DNA of 64,000 bases, taken from contig CAKPRG010000003.1 in the NCBI GenBank assembly GCA_934182465.1, positions 124,001-188,000 of the forward strand, in the 5' to 3' direction. The DNA comes from an uncultured Clostridia bacterium. Lineage in GTDB: Bacteria; Bacillota; Clostridia; TANB77; CAG-508. The notes under the pieces are model-generated. The model made no database searches. It worked only from the letters and a program-made list of their open reading frames with translations, and was not told where the DNA came from. Positions 22,718 through 31,393 of the stretch are shown here, piece after piece; position 1 is the first letter of the stretch; each line of letters starts with the position of its first letter. Made by a program: the position numbers and the translations under genes.

Positions 22718-24826
22718 TTAATATAATTTTGTATTTTTAGTTTTTGGATATAGATTTTCTTCTATGTACTCATCCGTCATTTTAGATTCTTCACGTTCTT
22801 TATTTTTTTCTTCTTCTTTTTGTAATTTTATTTTTTCTAGTTCTAATTCTCTTAGTTTCTTTTGTTCTTCTTTTTCTTCTCTTAACTTTTTAAATTCTAT
22901 TTCTTTTAGTCTTTTTTGTTCTTCTTTTTCTTCTCTTAACTTTTCTAATTCTATTTCTTTTAGCCTTTTTTGTTCTTCTTTTTCTTTTCTTATTTTCTCT
23001 AACTCAATTTCTCGTTTTTCTTTCTCTTTTTGCATTTCTTCTATTCTTATTTTTTCAAGCTTTTCGTGTTCAATTCGCTTTTCTTCTTGAATTTTATTTC
23101 TTATTTCTAATTTTTCAGCTTTTTGTATTGCTCTTTCTTCCAAAATTTTTGAGTATTTTTCTTTTAAGTTTTTATATATTTTATTAATTTTTATATCTTT
23201 TTTTTGTTCAGTTATATTTGATTTATTTATTTGCTCTTTTTGAAGTATTTCACATTCTTTTTCTTGTATCTCTGCTAAGTTTCTAGCTTCTGGCAATCTA
23301 GCTATTTCTTTTTTTTTTAGAATATTTTGTACAAATATTCTAACTTTTTTTAAATTTATATTGATTTTATTTACTACTTTTTGAAAAAAATTTTTAATAG
23401 AATCTATTTTACTTGTTTTCTTTTCTTCATTGTAATAATAATATTTTGAATTTCGCTTCGAAGATTTTATAGGTACACAATTTATACAAGTTCCTAGTAT
23501 TTTTCCACCAACTGATTCTATTCCGTTTTTTACTTTTTTCAAATCATCTTTTTTAGTTTTATTGTATAAAGTAACTATAATTGTACTTCCTAACATTCTT
23601 GCTAATATTAGAGAATCTGTTATTGGAACTATTGGTGCTCCATCAAAAATAATAATATCATAACATTTTTTTAATTCTTCAATCATTTTTTCTAATTTTG
23701 GAGATGATAATAATTCTGATGGATTAGGTGGTACTGTTCCTGATGTAATTACATTTAAGTTTGGAACTTCTGTTTCTTTTATAAATTTTCCTAAATCTTC
23801 GTTTAATTCTACTCCGTTTTCATCTAAATTTGATATGTAATTTGAAAGACCTCTATTACTTGGTAAATTAAAAACTTTTGCTTGTCTTCCTTTGCGCATA
23901 TCTGCATCAACTAAAATAACTTTTTTTCCAACTTGTGCAAATGTTATTGCTAAATTTGCAGAAACATAACTTTTTCCTTCTGATTGAAAGCAACTTGTTA
24001 TTAAAAATGTTTTTGCATCTTTTGAATTTGTATTTGAAAATTGTACATTAGTTCGTAATGTTCTAAATGTTTCAGATATAATTGATTTTGGATCAGAATA
24101 TGCAATTATTTCACTTGAAATTTTATTTTTTTGTTTTTTCTCTAATGGAATATTTATTAAATTTTTTACTCCTATATTTTCTTCTAATTGTTCTTCACTT
24201 TTTACAGTATTATCTAACAAATAATATAATAATATTAATCCACTTGACAAAACAAAACCTATCAAAGCAGATATTCCTAAATCTTTTTTATGATTTATAT
24301 TGTATGGAGTTCCACTTGGAATAGCTTGGTCGACAATATATACATTATTTATATTATAGATATCTTTTATTTGCTCTGAAAATACTTTTGCTATTTCGTT
24401 TGCTATTTTGCAAGCTAGTTCTGGATTAGTATTTCTTACTCTTATTTGTATAAGTTGTGTTTGTTCTACTCTACTAACTATTGTTGACCCAATTATAGCT
24501 CCTTCACTTAAATTTAAGTTTAGATTTGCTATAACTTTTTGCACTAATGTTCTACTAGTTATTAATTTACTATATGTAGAAACTAAACTTGAGTTTATTG
24601 TTATTTCTGATTGTGCTATTTGATAATCATCTCTAATTTCTGTTGAATCACTAGAAAAATTACTGATTTTCCCTAACATTAAAGTTGTTGTTGATTCATA
24701 TTTTGGAACAACATGGTAATAACTATAATAATAACCTATTGCTATACTTATTAATGTTACTATTGCAACAAACCATTTTTTCTTCCAATATACTAGTAAT
24801 AATTCTTTTAGATCTATTTCTTCCAT
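22718..24826 (-). CDS. Wzz/bacterial tyrosine-kinase fusion with long charged helical tail
   Basis: 702 residues. A Wzz-type chain-length domain (two membrane helices, about 18-36 and 185-204) is fused to a BY-kinase with P-loop QSEGKS (282-287), Walker A' VILVDADM (303-310) and Walker B IIIFDGAP. A Tyr cluster YYYY (462-465) follows, as in autophosphorylated BY-kinase tails. Then comes an unusual 237-residue extension of Lys, Glu and Arg, containing four 18-residue repeats of the type EIELEKLREEKEEQKRLK. BY-kinases control capsule or exopolysaccharide export. No polysaccharide genes are adjacent. The tail should form a coiled coil or single alpha-helix. Confidence 0.85.
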   Translation of the reverse strand: MEEIDLKELLLVYWKKKWFVAIVTLISIAIGYYYSYYHVVPKYESTTTLMLGKISNFSSDSTEIRDDYQIAQSEITINSSLVSTYSKLITSRTLVQKVIANLNLNLSEGAIIGSTIVSRVEQTQLIQIRVRNTNPELACKIANEIAKVFSEQIKDIYNINNVYIVDQAIPSGTPYNINHKKDLGISALIGFVLSSGLILLYYLLDNTVKSEEQLEENIGVKNLINIPLEKKQKNKISSEIIAYSDPKSIISETFRTLRTNVQFSNTNSKDAKTFLITSCFQSEGKSYVSANLAITFAQVGKKVILVDADMRKGRQAKVFNLPSNRGLSNYISNLDENGVELNEDLGKFIKETEVPNLNVITSGTVPPNPSELLSSPKLEKMIEELKKCYDIIIFDGAPIVPITDSLILARMLGSTIIVTLYNKTKKDDLKKVKNGIESVGGKILGTCINCVPIKSSKRNSKYYYYNEEKKTSKIDSIKNFFQKVVNKININLKKVRIFVQNILKKKEIARLPEARNLAEIQEKECEILQKEQINKSNITEQKKDIKINKIYKNLKEKYSKILEERAIQKAEKLEIRNKIQEEKRIEHEKLEKIRIEEMQKEKEKREIELEKIRKEKEEQKRLKEIELEKLREEKEEQKRLKEIEFKKLREEKEEQKKLRELELEKIKLQKEEEKNKEREESKMTDEYIEENLYPKTKNTKLY
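22845..23060 (-). repeat. In-frame 54-bp tandem repeats in BY-kinase tail
   Basis: Four 18-codon units encode variants of EIELEKLREEKEEQKRLK. On the plus strand they read as recurrent CTTTTTGTTCTTCTTTTTC blocks. Boundaries are approximate. Confidence 0.75.
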
Positions 24827-25190
24827 ATATGTTCTCCTTTAATATAATGATTAGCATCATATGGGATATTTACCATATTTTATTTGCTATTATTATTTTT
24901 GTCGAATAATAATATATTTATTTCCAATAATTATATTATCATATATTTTTTCTCAAACATAAAAAGACGCAAATATATAGTAATTATATTTACATCTTTT
25001 GTACATAACATTTATTTGCGCTTATTATATCAGCCTTTTTTTATAAATTCAAGTAAATTCGACACATATTTCAAAAAATTTGATAAATTCTCGTACAAGT
25101 TTTTGCCAAAAAGAAAAAGTAGTAATTCCTCCTGACTTGAATTACTACTTTTCTTGTAACATTTATTGAATTTGATTACTAGCTAATTAA
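24827..25190. other. Intergenic region, 364 bases
   Basis: Holds the upstream region of the BY-kinase gene and the terminator at 25115-25152. An imperfect dyad, GACGCAAATA (near 24965) against TATTTGCGC (near 25013), could be a structured leader or operator. I see no gene in it. Confidence 0.5.
25115..25152 (-). terminator. Terminator of the 25191-25610 gene
   Basis: AAAAGTAGTAATTC and GAATTACTACTTTT, 14 bp perfect around a 10-base loop, with a T-run on the minus strand. Confidence 0.9.
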
Positions 25191-25610
25191 TTAAACATTA
25201 TAATCAGATACTTTTTTGTAAGCATATAATGCTGATCCAACGAAAGCTACTGCTAAAACAACTGCACCTAATATATTTCCATTTCCTGCATATGGTAATT
25301 TAGATGTGTTAGCTGTATTTTTAGCTGTATTTACAGTTGAATTTGTATTTGTATTGTTGTAACTACTAACTGCTGCATTTATTGAAGTTGAATTTGTATT
25401 TACTTTATTATTAGTAGTTGCATTAGTTGTTGTTGCATTTATACTAATAGAACCTGCATTTGTATTTGTTGCATTTGTAGTACTTGGTGTAACTGTTACT
25501 GAATTTGCTGTAATTTGAGTTGCATCACTCATTACATTTCCAAATAATATAGCTACAACTGCTACAATTAATAAACTTATTAATAATTTTTGTTTTTTCA
25601 TTTTTAACAT
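25191..25610 (-). CDS. Asn/Thr-rich surface protein with LPYAG-type C-terminal signal
   Basis: 139 residues. The ATG at 25610 lies 9 bases after AGGAG; a GTG directly before it is in frame but too close. A signal peptide covers the first 30 residues. The body is a low-complexity Asn/Thr/Ser stalk built of imperfect TNATTTNAT repeats. The C-terminus SKLPYAGNGNILG leads into a hydrophobic helix and the charged end YKKVSDYNV. This has the shape of a sortase signal with Ala in place of Thr. It is likely displayed on the cell surface. Compare the protein at 6974-7393. Confidence 0.65.
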   Translation of the reverse strand: MLKMKKQKLLISLLIVAVVAILFGNVMSDATQITANSVTVTPSTTNATNTNAGSISINATTTNATTNNKVNTNSTSINAAVSSYNNTNTNSTVNTAKNTANTSKLPYAGNGNILGAVVLAVAFVGSALYAYKKVSDYNV

Positions 25611-25767
25611 CACCCTAATCTCCTATACTTATTATTTAATTTTTCTCTTTTTTTATACATCTACTAATATTATAGCACAAACTTTTTTCATTTCAAGTTT
25701 TTTCTACATATTTTTTATTACAAATGTGTAACACTTGCCATTTTTTTGCATTTTTCTTTAAAATTCT

Positions 25768-26865
25768 CTATACATTAAATCTAAATAGTACTATATCTCC
25801 ATCTTGCATTACATATTCTTTTCCTTCTGAACGAACTAAACCTTTTTCCTTAGCTTGTACCATTGAATTATTTGCTTTTTCAGTTAAATCTTCAAAAGAA
25901 ATAACTTCTGCTTTTATAAATCCTCTTTCTATATCTGAATGAATTTTACCAGCAGCTTGAGGAGCTTTTGTTCCTTTTTTTATTGTCCAAGCTCTAACTT
26001 CTGGTTCACCTGCTGTTAAGAAACTCATTAATCCAAGTAAACTATAGCTTGCTTTTATTAATTTGTCTAATCCTGATTCTTGTAATCCAAGTGCATCTAG
26101 CATTTCTTTTTTATCTGCATCTTCTAAAGTACTTAACTCTTCTTCTATTTTTACACAAAGAGGAATTACTTCTGCATTTTCTTCTTTTGCATATTCTTTT
26201 ACTTTTTGGACATTTTCATTAGAATCTGGATTTGCTAAGTCTTCTTCTGAAACATTTGCTACATACATAATTGGTTTTAATGTTAGTAAAAAGCTTTCTT
26301 TAAGAATTTCTTTTTCTTCGTCTGTATAATCTAAAGTTCTTGCTGATTTTCCATTTTCCAAAGCTTGTTTTACTTTTTCTAAAGTATCTATCTCAAATTG
26401 ATATTTTTTATCACCTTTTACCAATTTTTTAGCTCTTTCTAATCTTTTTTCTACAGTTTCTAAATCTGCAAATATTAATTCCAAATTAATTGTATCTATA
26501 TCTCTAAGTGGTGAGATTGATCCATCAACATGAACAATATTTGAATCTTCAAAGCAACGAACTACTTCTAATATACTGTCAACTTCTCTTATGTGTGATA
26601 AAAATTTATTTCCCAATCCTTCACCTTTACTAGCTCCTTTTACTAAACCAGCTATATCAACAAATTCTACTACTGCTTTTGTTACTTTTTCTGGATTGTA
26701 AATTTCTGCTAATTTATCTATTCTTTCATCTGGAACTGCTACAACACCAACATTTGGCTCTATTGTACAAAAAGGATAATTTGCACATTCTGCTCCTGCT
26801 TTAGTAATACTATTAAATAATGTACTTTTTCCAACATTTGGAAGTCCAACTATTCCTATTTTCAT
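25768..26865 (-). CDS. ychF: Redox-regulated ATPase YchF (Obg family)
   Basis: 365 residues, the standard length. YchF/Ola1 is a ribosome-associated P-loop ATPase of the Obg group. P-loop GLPNVGKSTLF (5-15), DIAGLVKGASKGEGLGNKFL (switch II) and the adenine-selecting NVSEED (about 202-207, in place of the GTPase NKxD) are visible. A TGS-like C-terminal domain ends the protein: LTAGEPEVRAWTI, GKIHSDIERGFIKAEVI, GKEYVMQDGDIVLFRFNV. AAAGG precedes the ATG. tRNA-Thr and sigH lie upstream on the same strand. Confidence 0.97.
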   Translation of the reverse strand: MKIGIVGLPNVGKSTLFNSITKAGAECANYPFCTIEPNVGVVAVPDERIDKLAEIYNPEKVTKAVVEFVDIAGLVKGASKGEGLGNKFLSHIREVDSILEVVRCFEDSNIVHVDGSISPLRDIDTINLELIFADLETVEKRLERAKKLVKGDKKYQFEIDTLEKVKQALENGKSARTLDYTDEEKEILKESFLLTLKPIMYVANVSEEDLANPDSNENVQKVKEYAKEENAEVIPLCVKIEEELSTLEDADKKEMLDALGLQESGLDKLIKASYSLLGLMSFLTAGEPEVRAWTIKKGTKAPQAAGKIHSDIERGFIKAEVISFEDLTEKANNSMVQAKEKGLVRSEGKEYVMQDGDIVLFRFNV

Positions 26866-26906
26866 TTTATTTTACCTTTCTTATATTCTATTTATGCATT
26901 TCAGTT

Positions 26907-26982
<76 letters not shown>

Positions 26983-27627
26983 CTATTCATCATCATCTGA
27001 AATACATTTTATTGCTTTTTTTCTGATTCTTTGTATTGCATTATCTACTGCTTTTACCTGTGCATCTAATTTTATTGCAATATTCACATAAGACTCTCCT
27101 TGAACATAAAAATCTAGTACTTTTTTTTCAAAGGTACTTAAATTTTTATCTATCCTGCTTTCAACAGCTTCAAAATATTCTTTTTTTGTGATTGTTTCTA
27201 GTGGATCTTCTACTAATTTTGTATCTAATATTTCCATTATTGATGTTTCGTCATTTTCATCATATGCTGACGTATTTAATGAAAATGATGAATTTAATGG
27301 TATATGTTTTTGTCTGTTTGATGTTTTAATTGCTGTTATTAACTGTCTTTCTATGCACAAATTAGCAAAAGTTTTGAATGAATTTTGTTTTTCAACATCA
27401 AAAGATTTGATAGCCTTGTACAAACCTATCATTCCTTCTTGTACCATATCCTCTTTTTCAGCACCAATTATAAAAAATTTATTTGCTTTCATGCTAACTA
27501 TATCATTGTATTTTCCAATTAAAAAATCAAGTGCATTCTTATCTCCTGAATGTACTAATTTTATCAATTCTTCATCTGGTACATCTTCATATTCACTTTT
27601 AAAAGAGTAATATTCTTTATTAGCCAT
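26983..27627 (-). CDS. sigH: RNA polymerase sigma-H (sporulation/stationary-phase sigma factor)
   Basis: 214 residues. SigH directs early sporulation genes (spo0A, spoIIA, spoVG in relatives). Region 2 is clear: DEELIKLVHSGDKNALDFLIGKY, EDMVQEGMIGLYKAIKSFD, SFKTFANLCIERQLITAIK. Region 4 near the C-terminus reads LSTFEKKVLDFYVQGESYVNIAIKL then VDNAIQRIRKKA. AGGAGG lies 12 bases before the ATG. The gene is followed with no gap by tRNA-Thr. Confidence 0.93.
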   Translation of the reverse strand: MANKEYYSFKSEYEDVPDEELIKLVHSGDKNALDFLIGKYNDIVSMKANKFFIIGAEKEDMVQEGMIGLYKAIKSFDVEKQNSFKTFANLCIERQLITAIKTSNRQKHIPLNSSFSLNTSAYDENDETSIMEILDTKLVEDPLETITKKEYFEAVESRIDKNLSTFEKKVLDFYVQGESYVNIAIKLDAQVKAVDNAIQRIRKKAIKCISDDDE

Positions 27628-27740
27628 TAAAATATGTTCCTCCTAGAGCTGTATATAGTCATATTATATGTAGAAAATTCAGTAATGTCAATACTTTTCA
27701 CTAATAAAACACAGAACAAATAATAGATTTTTTATCATAA

Positions 27741-27771
27741 AAAAAGAACCACTTAAAAGTGATTCTTTTTT
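27741..27771 (-). terminator. Intrinsic terminator of rny
   Basis: AAAAGAACCACTT and AAGTGATTCTTTT pair with one mismatch and are followed by T-runs. It lies 19 bases after the rny stop. Confidence 0.8.
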
Positions 27772-27789
27772 AACTGTATTTAGCAATTT

Positions 27790-29334
27790 TTATTTTGCAT
27801 AATCTATTACTCTAGATTCTCTTATTACATTTACTTTTATTTGTCCTGGATATTCCATTTCATTTTCTACTCTTTTTGCAACTTCTCTAGCCATTACTAC
27901 CATTTCGCTATCGCTTACTTTATCTGGTTTTACGATTAAACGAACTTCACGTCCAGCTTGTATTGCAAATGATTTTTCAACACCATCAAAAGAGTTTGCA
28001 ATTTCTTCAAGTTTTTCAAGTCTTTTAATATATGACTCTAATGTTTCTCTTCTTGCTCCAGGTCTTGAAGCAGAAATTGCATCTGCAGCTTGTACTAATA
28101 CAGCTTCTATTGTAAGAGGTTCTACATCTCCATGGTGTGCTTCAACTGCATTTATTACTAATTCGTTTTCTTTATATTTTTTCAATATATCAACACCAAT
28201 TTCAACATGTGTTCCTTCCATATCATGGTCTAAAGCTTTTCCTATATCATGTAATAAACCTGCTCTTCTAGCAATTTTTGAATTAATTCCTAATTCATCT
28301 GCCATTATTCTAGCCAAGTTTGAAACTTCAATTGAGTGGTTTAATACATTTTGACCATAACTAGTTCTATATTTTAGTTTTCCTATAAGCTTGATTAAAT
28401 CTGGATGTAAATTGTTTACACCTGTTTCTAAAACAGCTCTTTCTCCTTCTTCTTTGATAATTGATTCAACTTCTTCTTTTGATTTTTCAACCATTTCTTC
28501 TATTTTAGCTGGATGAATTCTTCCATCATCAATCAATTTTTCCAAAGTTAATCTTGCAACTTCTCTTCTAAGAGGATCAAAACCTGAAATGATAACAGCT
28601 TCTGGTGTATCATCAATTATAAGATCAATACCTGTTAATGTTTCTAGAGTTTTTATATTTCTACCTTCTCTACCAATAATTCTTCCTTTCATTTCATCAT
28701 TTGGAAGTGAAACTACTGATACAGTTGTTTCTGATGTATGATCTGCAGCACATTTTTGAATTGCAAATCCTACGATTTCTCTAGCATTTTTTAAGGCATC
28801 TTCTTTTGCTTTAGCTTCTGCTTCTCTAATAATTGCAGCTTTTTCTGAAGTTACTTCTTTTTCTAAGTCGTTTAGTAATTTTTGTTTTGCTTGTTCTTCT
28901 GTAAGTCCAGAAATTCTTTCTAGTTCTTGTTTTTCTTTTTCTACTAAACCTTCTAATTCTTGTTTTTTCTCTTCATTTTCTGCAAATTTTCTTTCTAAGT
29001 CTTTTTCTTTTCCGTCATAAATCATTGCTCTTTTTTCAAGATTTTCTTCTTTTTGAATTAATCGTTTTTCTTGAACTTGAACGTCGCCTCTTCTTTCTTT
29101 TATCTCTTGATCTAATTCATTTCTTATTTGTAAAATTTCTTCCTTGGCTTTAATTAATTCTTCTTTTTTCATGTTTTCTGCTTCTATTTTTACATTTTCT
29201 AATAGTCTTCTTGCTTCGCTTTCAGCACTTTGAATTTTAGACTCTGCAATTCTTTTTCTGATATATACTCCAACCGGAATAAAAATTACAGCTGAGATTA
29301 AGAAAGTGGCAACAATAATTAAAACTATTTGCAT
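27790..29334 (-). CDS. rny: Ribonuclease Y
   Basis: 514 residues. RNase Y is the membrane-anchored endoribonuclease that starts mRNA decay in Firmicutes. An N-terminal membrane helix (VLIIVATFLISAVIFIPVGVYI) leads into a long coiled coil (about 30-190). The KH domain reads IIGREGRNIKTLE, and the HD domain has RRAGLLHDIGKALDH and VNAVEAHHGD with the metal-binding His-Asp pair. AGAGG precedes the ATG. It is monocistronic with its own terminator. Confidence 0.97.
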   Translation of the reverse strand: MQIVLIIVATFLISAVIFIPVGVYIRKRIAESKIQSAESEARRLLENVKIEAENMKKEELIKAKEEILQIRNELDQEIKERRGDVQVQEKRLIQKEENLEKRAMIYDGKEKDLERKFAENEEKKQELEGLVEKEKQELERISGLTEEQAKQKLLNDLEKEVTSEKAAIIREAEAKAKEDALKNAREIVGFAIQKCAADHTSETTVSVVSLPNDEMKGRIIGREGRNIKTLETLTGIDLIIDDTPEAVIISGFDPLRREVARLTLEKLIDDGRIHPAKIEEMVEKSKEEVESIIKEEGERAVLETGVNNLHPDLIKLIGKLKYRTSYGQNVLNHSIEVSNLARIMADELGINSKIARRAGLLHDIGKALDHDMEGTHVEIGVDILKKYKENELVINAVEAHHGDVEPLTIEAVLVQAADAISASRPGARRETLESYIKRLEKLEEIANSFDGVEKSFAIQAGREVRLIVKPDKVSDSEMVVMAREVAKRVENEMEYPGQIKVNVIRESRVIDYAK

Positions 29335-29698
29335 AATTATTTACCTCTTTCTATTAAATTTTCAATGTACAAATAAATTATCTATAAACTAATTTTCATT
29401 TTATATAATTTATATTGTATAGTAGTATTCCTACTCTGTTTTTATTTTATATGTATTACGGTAAACTGTCAAGTTTTTTTACTATTTTTCATACTTTATT
29501 TTCAATTTTTCTAGCATTTTATTATAAGTTTTTTAATTTTTATTAATATCATAATTATTAAATGACCAAAAGTGGACATTAGATAATTGTAGAAGACAAA
29601 ATTTAAAAGAAGAACTTCTTTTGTGAAATTCTTCTTTTATTATTTTAAATATATTTTTATTTTTTATATTTAATTATTAACTTTATTTATATTTAAGA
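29335..29698. other. Intergenic region, 364 bases
   Basis: Contains the rny upstream region, one CAAAAGTGGACATT arm (29567-29580) related to the inverted repeats elsewhere, and a hairpin at 29605-29638. I see no gene in it. Confidence 0.5.
29605..29638 (-). terminator. Terminator of xerD
   Basis: AAAAGAAGAA and TTCTTCTTTT form a 10-bp stem with a 14-base loop and flanking T/A runs, 61 bases after the xerD stop on the minus strand. Confidence 0.7.
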
Positions 29699-30580
29699 CT
29701 AAGCTCTAGGATGTGCTTTATGATAAATTTCTTTTAAATTTTCATTTTGAAATTGCATATATACTTGTGTTGAAGAAATATCTGAATGCCCTAGCATTGT
29801 TTGTATTGCTTTTAGGTCTGCTCCATTTTGTAAAAGATGTGTTGCAAATGAATGTCTTAAAACATGTGGTGTTATATCTTTAGTAATGTGAGCTTGTTCT
29901 TTATAGAATTTTACAATTTTCCAAAATCCTTGTCTTGTTAATCTTTTTCCATTTACATTTACAAATAAAGCTTTATTTGATTCATCTTTTATTAGGATTG
30001 GTCTTGCTTTTTCAATGTATTCTTTTAATGCTTTCATTGATAAAGATCCTAATGGTATATCTCTTTTCTTAAATCCTGTATGACAATATACATAGTTTTC
30101 GTCTAAATTAATATCATCTATATCTAATGAAATTATTTCTGTTACTCTCATTCCAGTAGCATAAGCAAATTCAAGCATTGCTTTATCTCTGATACCTTTT
30201 AAGTCAACATTTTTTGGTTGTTCTAATAATAATTCAACTTCTTTTGATGTCAAAATATTTGGTGCTTTTTTTTCTACTTTTGGTGATTGTACTCCAACTG
30301 TAGGATCTTTTCTAATTTTCTTTGTTCTTAACAAAAATTGATAAAATGCTCTAATTGTTGCTAAAGCTCTTGAAATTGTTGATGTTTTTTTATTCATGCT
30401 TTTTAAATATTCAAAATATTCATTTATGTCATCAGCATTAATTCTTAAGTAATTTTTCTTGTGTTGCTCTATGTATGTTTGATATTGTAAAATATCTCTT
30501 TTGTAAGATTGCAATGTATTAGAAGATACCTTCTTATCATTTTCAAGAAATTCTAAAAAAAGTTTTATTTGTTTATCCAT
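29699..30580 (-). CDS. xerD: Site-specific tyrosine recombinase XerD
   Basis: 293 residues, normal for XerC/D. It resolves chromosome dimers at dif. The SAM-like N-terminal domain reads FLEFLENDKKVSSNTLQSYKRDI. Catalytic residues are visible in ATGMRVTEI (Arg), HVLRHSFATHLL (His-x-x-Arg), LGHSDISST (His) and the final Tyr of TQVYMQF. A GGAG site precedes the ATG. spoIIM and endoQ lie upstream on the same strand; xerD and spoIIM are also near neighbours in B. subtilis. XerD rather than XerC is a best guess. Confidence 0.9.
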   Translation of the reverse strand: MDKQIKLFLEFLENDKKVSSNTLQSYKRDILQYQTYIEQHKKNYLRINADDINEYFEYLKSMNKKTSTISRALATIRAFYQFLLRTKKIRKDPTVGVQSPKVEKKAPNILTSKEVELLLEQPKNVDLKGIRDKAMLEFAYATGMRVTEIISLDIDDINLDENYVYCHTGFKKRDIPLGSLSMKALKEYIEKARPILIKDESNKALFVNVNGKRLTRQGFWKIVKFYKEQAHITKDITPHVLRHSFATHLLQNGADLKAIQTMLGHSDISSTQVYMQFQNENLKEIYHKAHPRA

Positions 30581-30694
30581 GCTATTTCTCCAATCATACT
30601 TTTATTTATTTTTTGCATATTATGGCTATGCAATACCTATAATTTACATAAGACATATATGTTATATCAAAAGAAACTTAAAAAGTAAAGTCTT

Positions 30695-31312
30695 TTACAA
30701 AAAATCTTTCAAAAAAATTAAAAAATTTGTAGATATATACACTTCTATAAAGCTTGCAATTACTGATAGTACTAATGATATTAACATAATTAATGAATGT
30801 CTAAATAATTCCACTTTTAAGTTTACGATATTTCTTTTTATATTTACATATAATTGTATGCCACTATTTGCTATTAAAAAAATTGCCATAAATAATATAA
30901 TATTTTGTAAAATCATTGTTGACAATACAAAAATTATTCCTGTTTTTATTCCTGAACTTGCAAATATTGCAGCTACTGTATATCCTAATGAAAATCCTTT
31001 ATATAAACAAGCTAAATAGATAAAAAAACTCCCTATTATTGTACAGCCTAAAAACCAAATTAATATTATAAATATGCAATTATTTTTTAAACTTTCTAAT
31101 AGTAAAAGAGCTTTATTTATACCTTCTGCATTTTTTATATTTGAAATTAAAGTTTGTATATAAGAATTTATACTTGTAAGTTCTGATTCGCTTCCTTTTT
31201 GTATATAAATCACGCCTAATATAAATCCAATTGCAATGAAAATTGCTATTAATGTATATTCTTTTTTATATTTGCTTAAGTGAGAAATAAATAATTTTCT
31301 ACTTTTTTTCAT
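30695..31312 (-). CDS. spoIIM: Stage II sporulation protein M
   Basis: 205 residues with about five membrane helices. SpoIIM forms the SpoIIDMP complex that removes septal peptidoglycan to drive forespore engulfment. The family features seen are the N-terminal helix (LIAIFIAIGFILGVIYI), NCIFIILIWFLGCTIIGSFFIYLACLYKGFSLGYTVAAIFASSG and the final helices. The CxxGFSLGYxxA stretch is characteristic. spoIID and spoIIP are not in the window. It lies between endoQ and xerD. Confidence 0.88.
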   Translation of the reverse strand: MKKSRKLFISHLSKYKKEYTLIAIFIAIGFILGVIYIQKGSESELTSINSYIQTLISNIKNAEGINKALLLLESLKNNCIFIILIWFLGCTIIGSFFIYLACLYKGFSLGYTVAAIFASSGIKTGIIFVLSTMILQNIILFMAIFLIANSGIQLYVNIKRNIVNLKVELFRHSLIMLISLVLSVIASFIEVYISTNFLIFLKDFL

Positions 31313-31393
31313 TTTATAAGAGCCTTTCTTAATTTTCTTTAACTAAGTTTATTCTCTTATTTTTGAAAAAAGAACATAAAAAAATTATTTATT

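Noticed and set aside
22764..23090. Ser/Phe-rich plus-strand open frame
   Set aside because: It is the antisense of the Lys/Glu repeat tail of the BY-kinase, which automatically lacks stops on the other strand.
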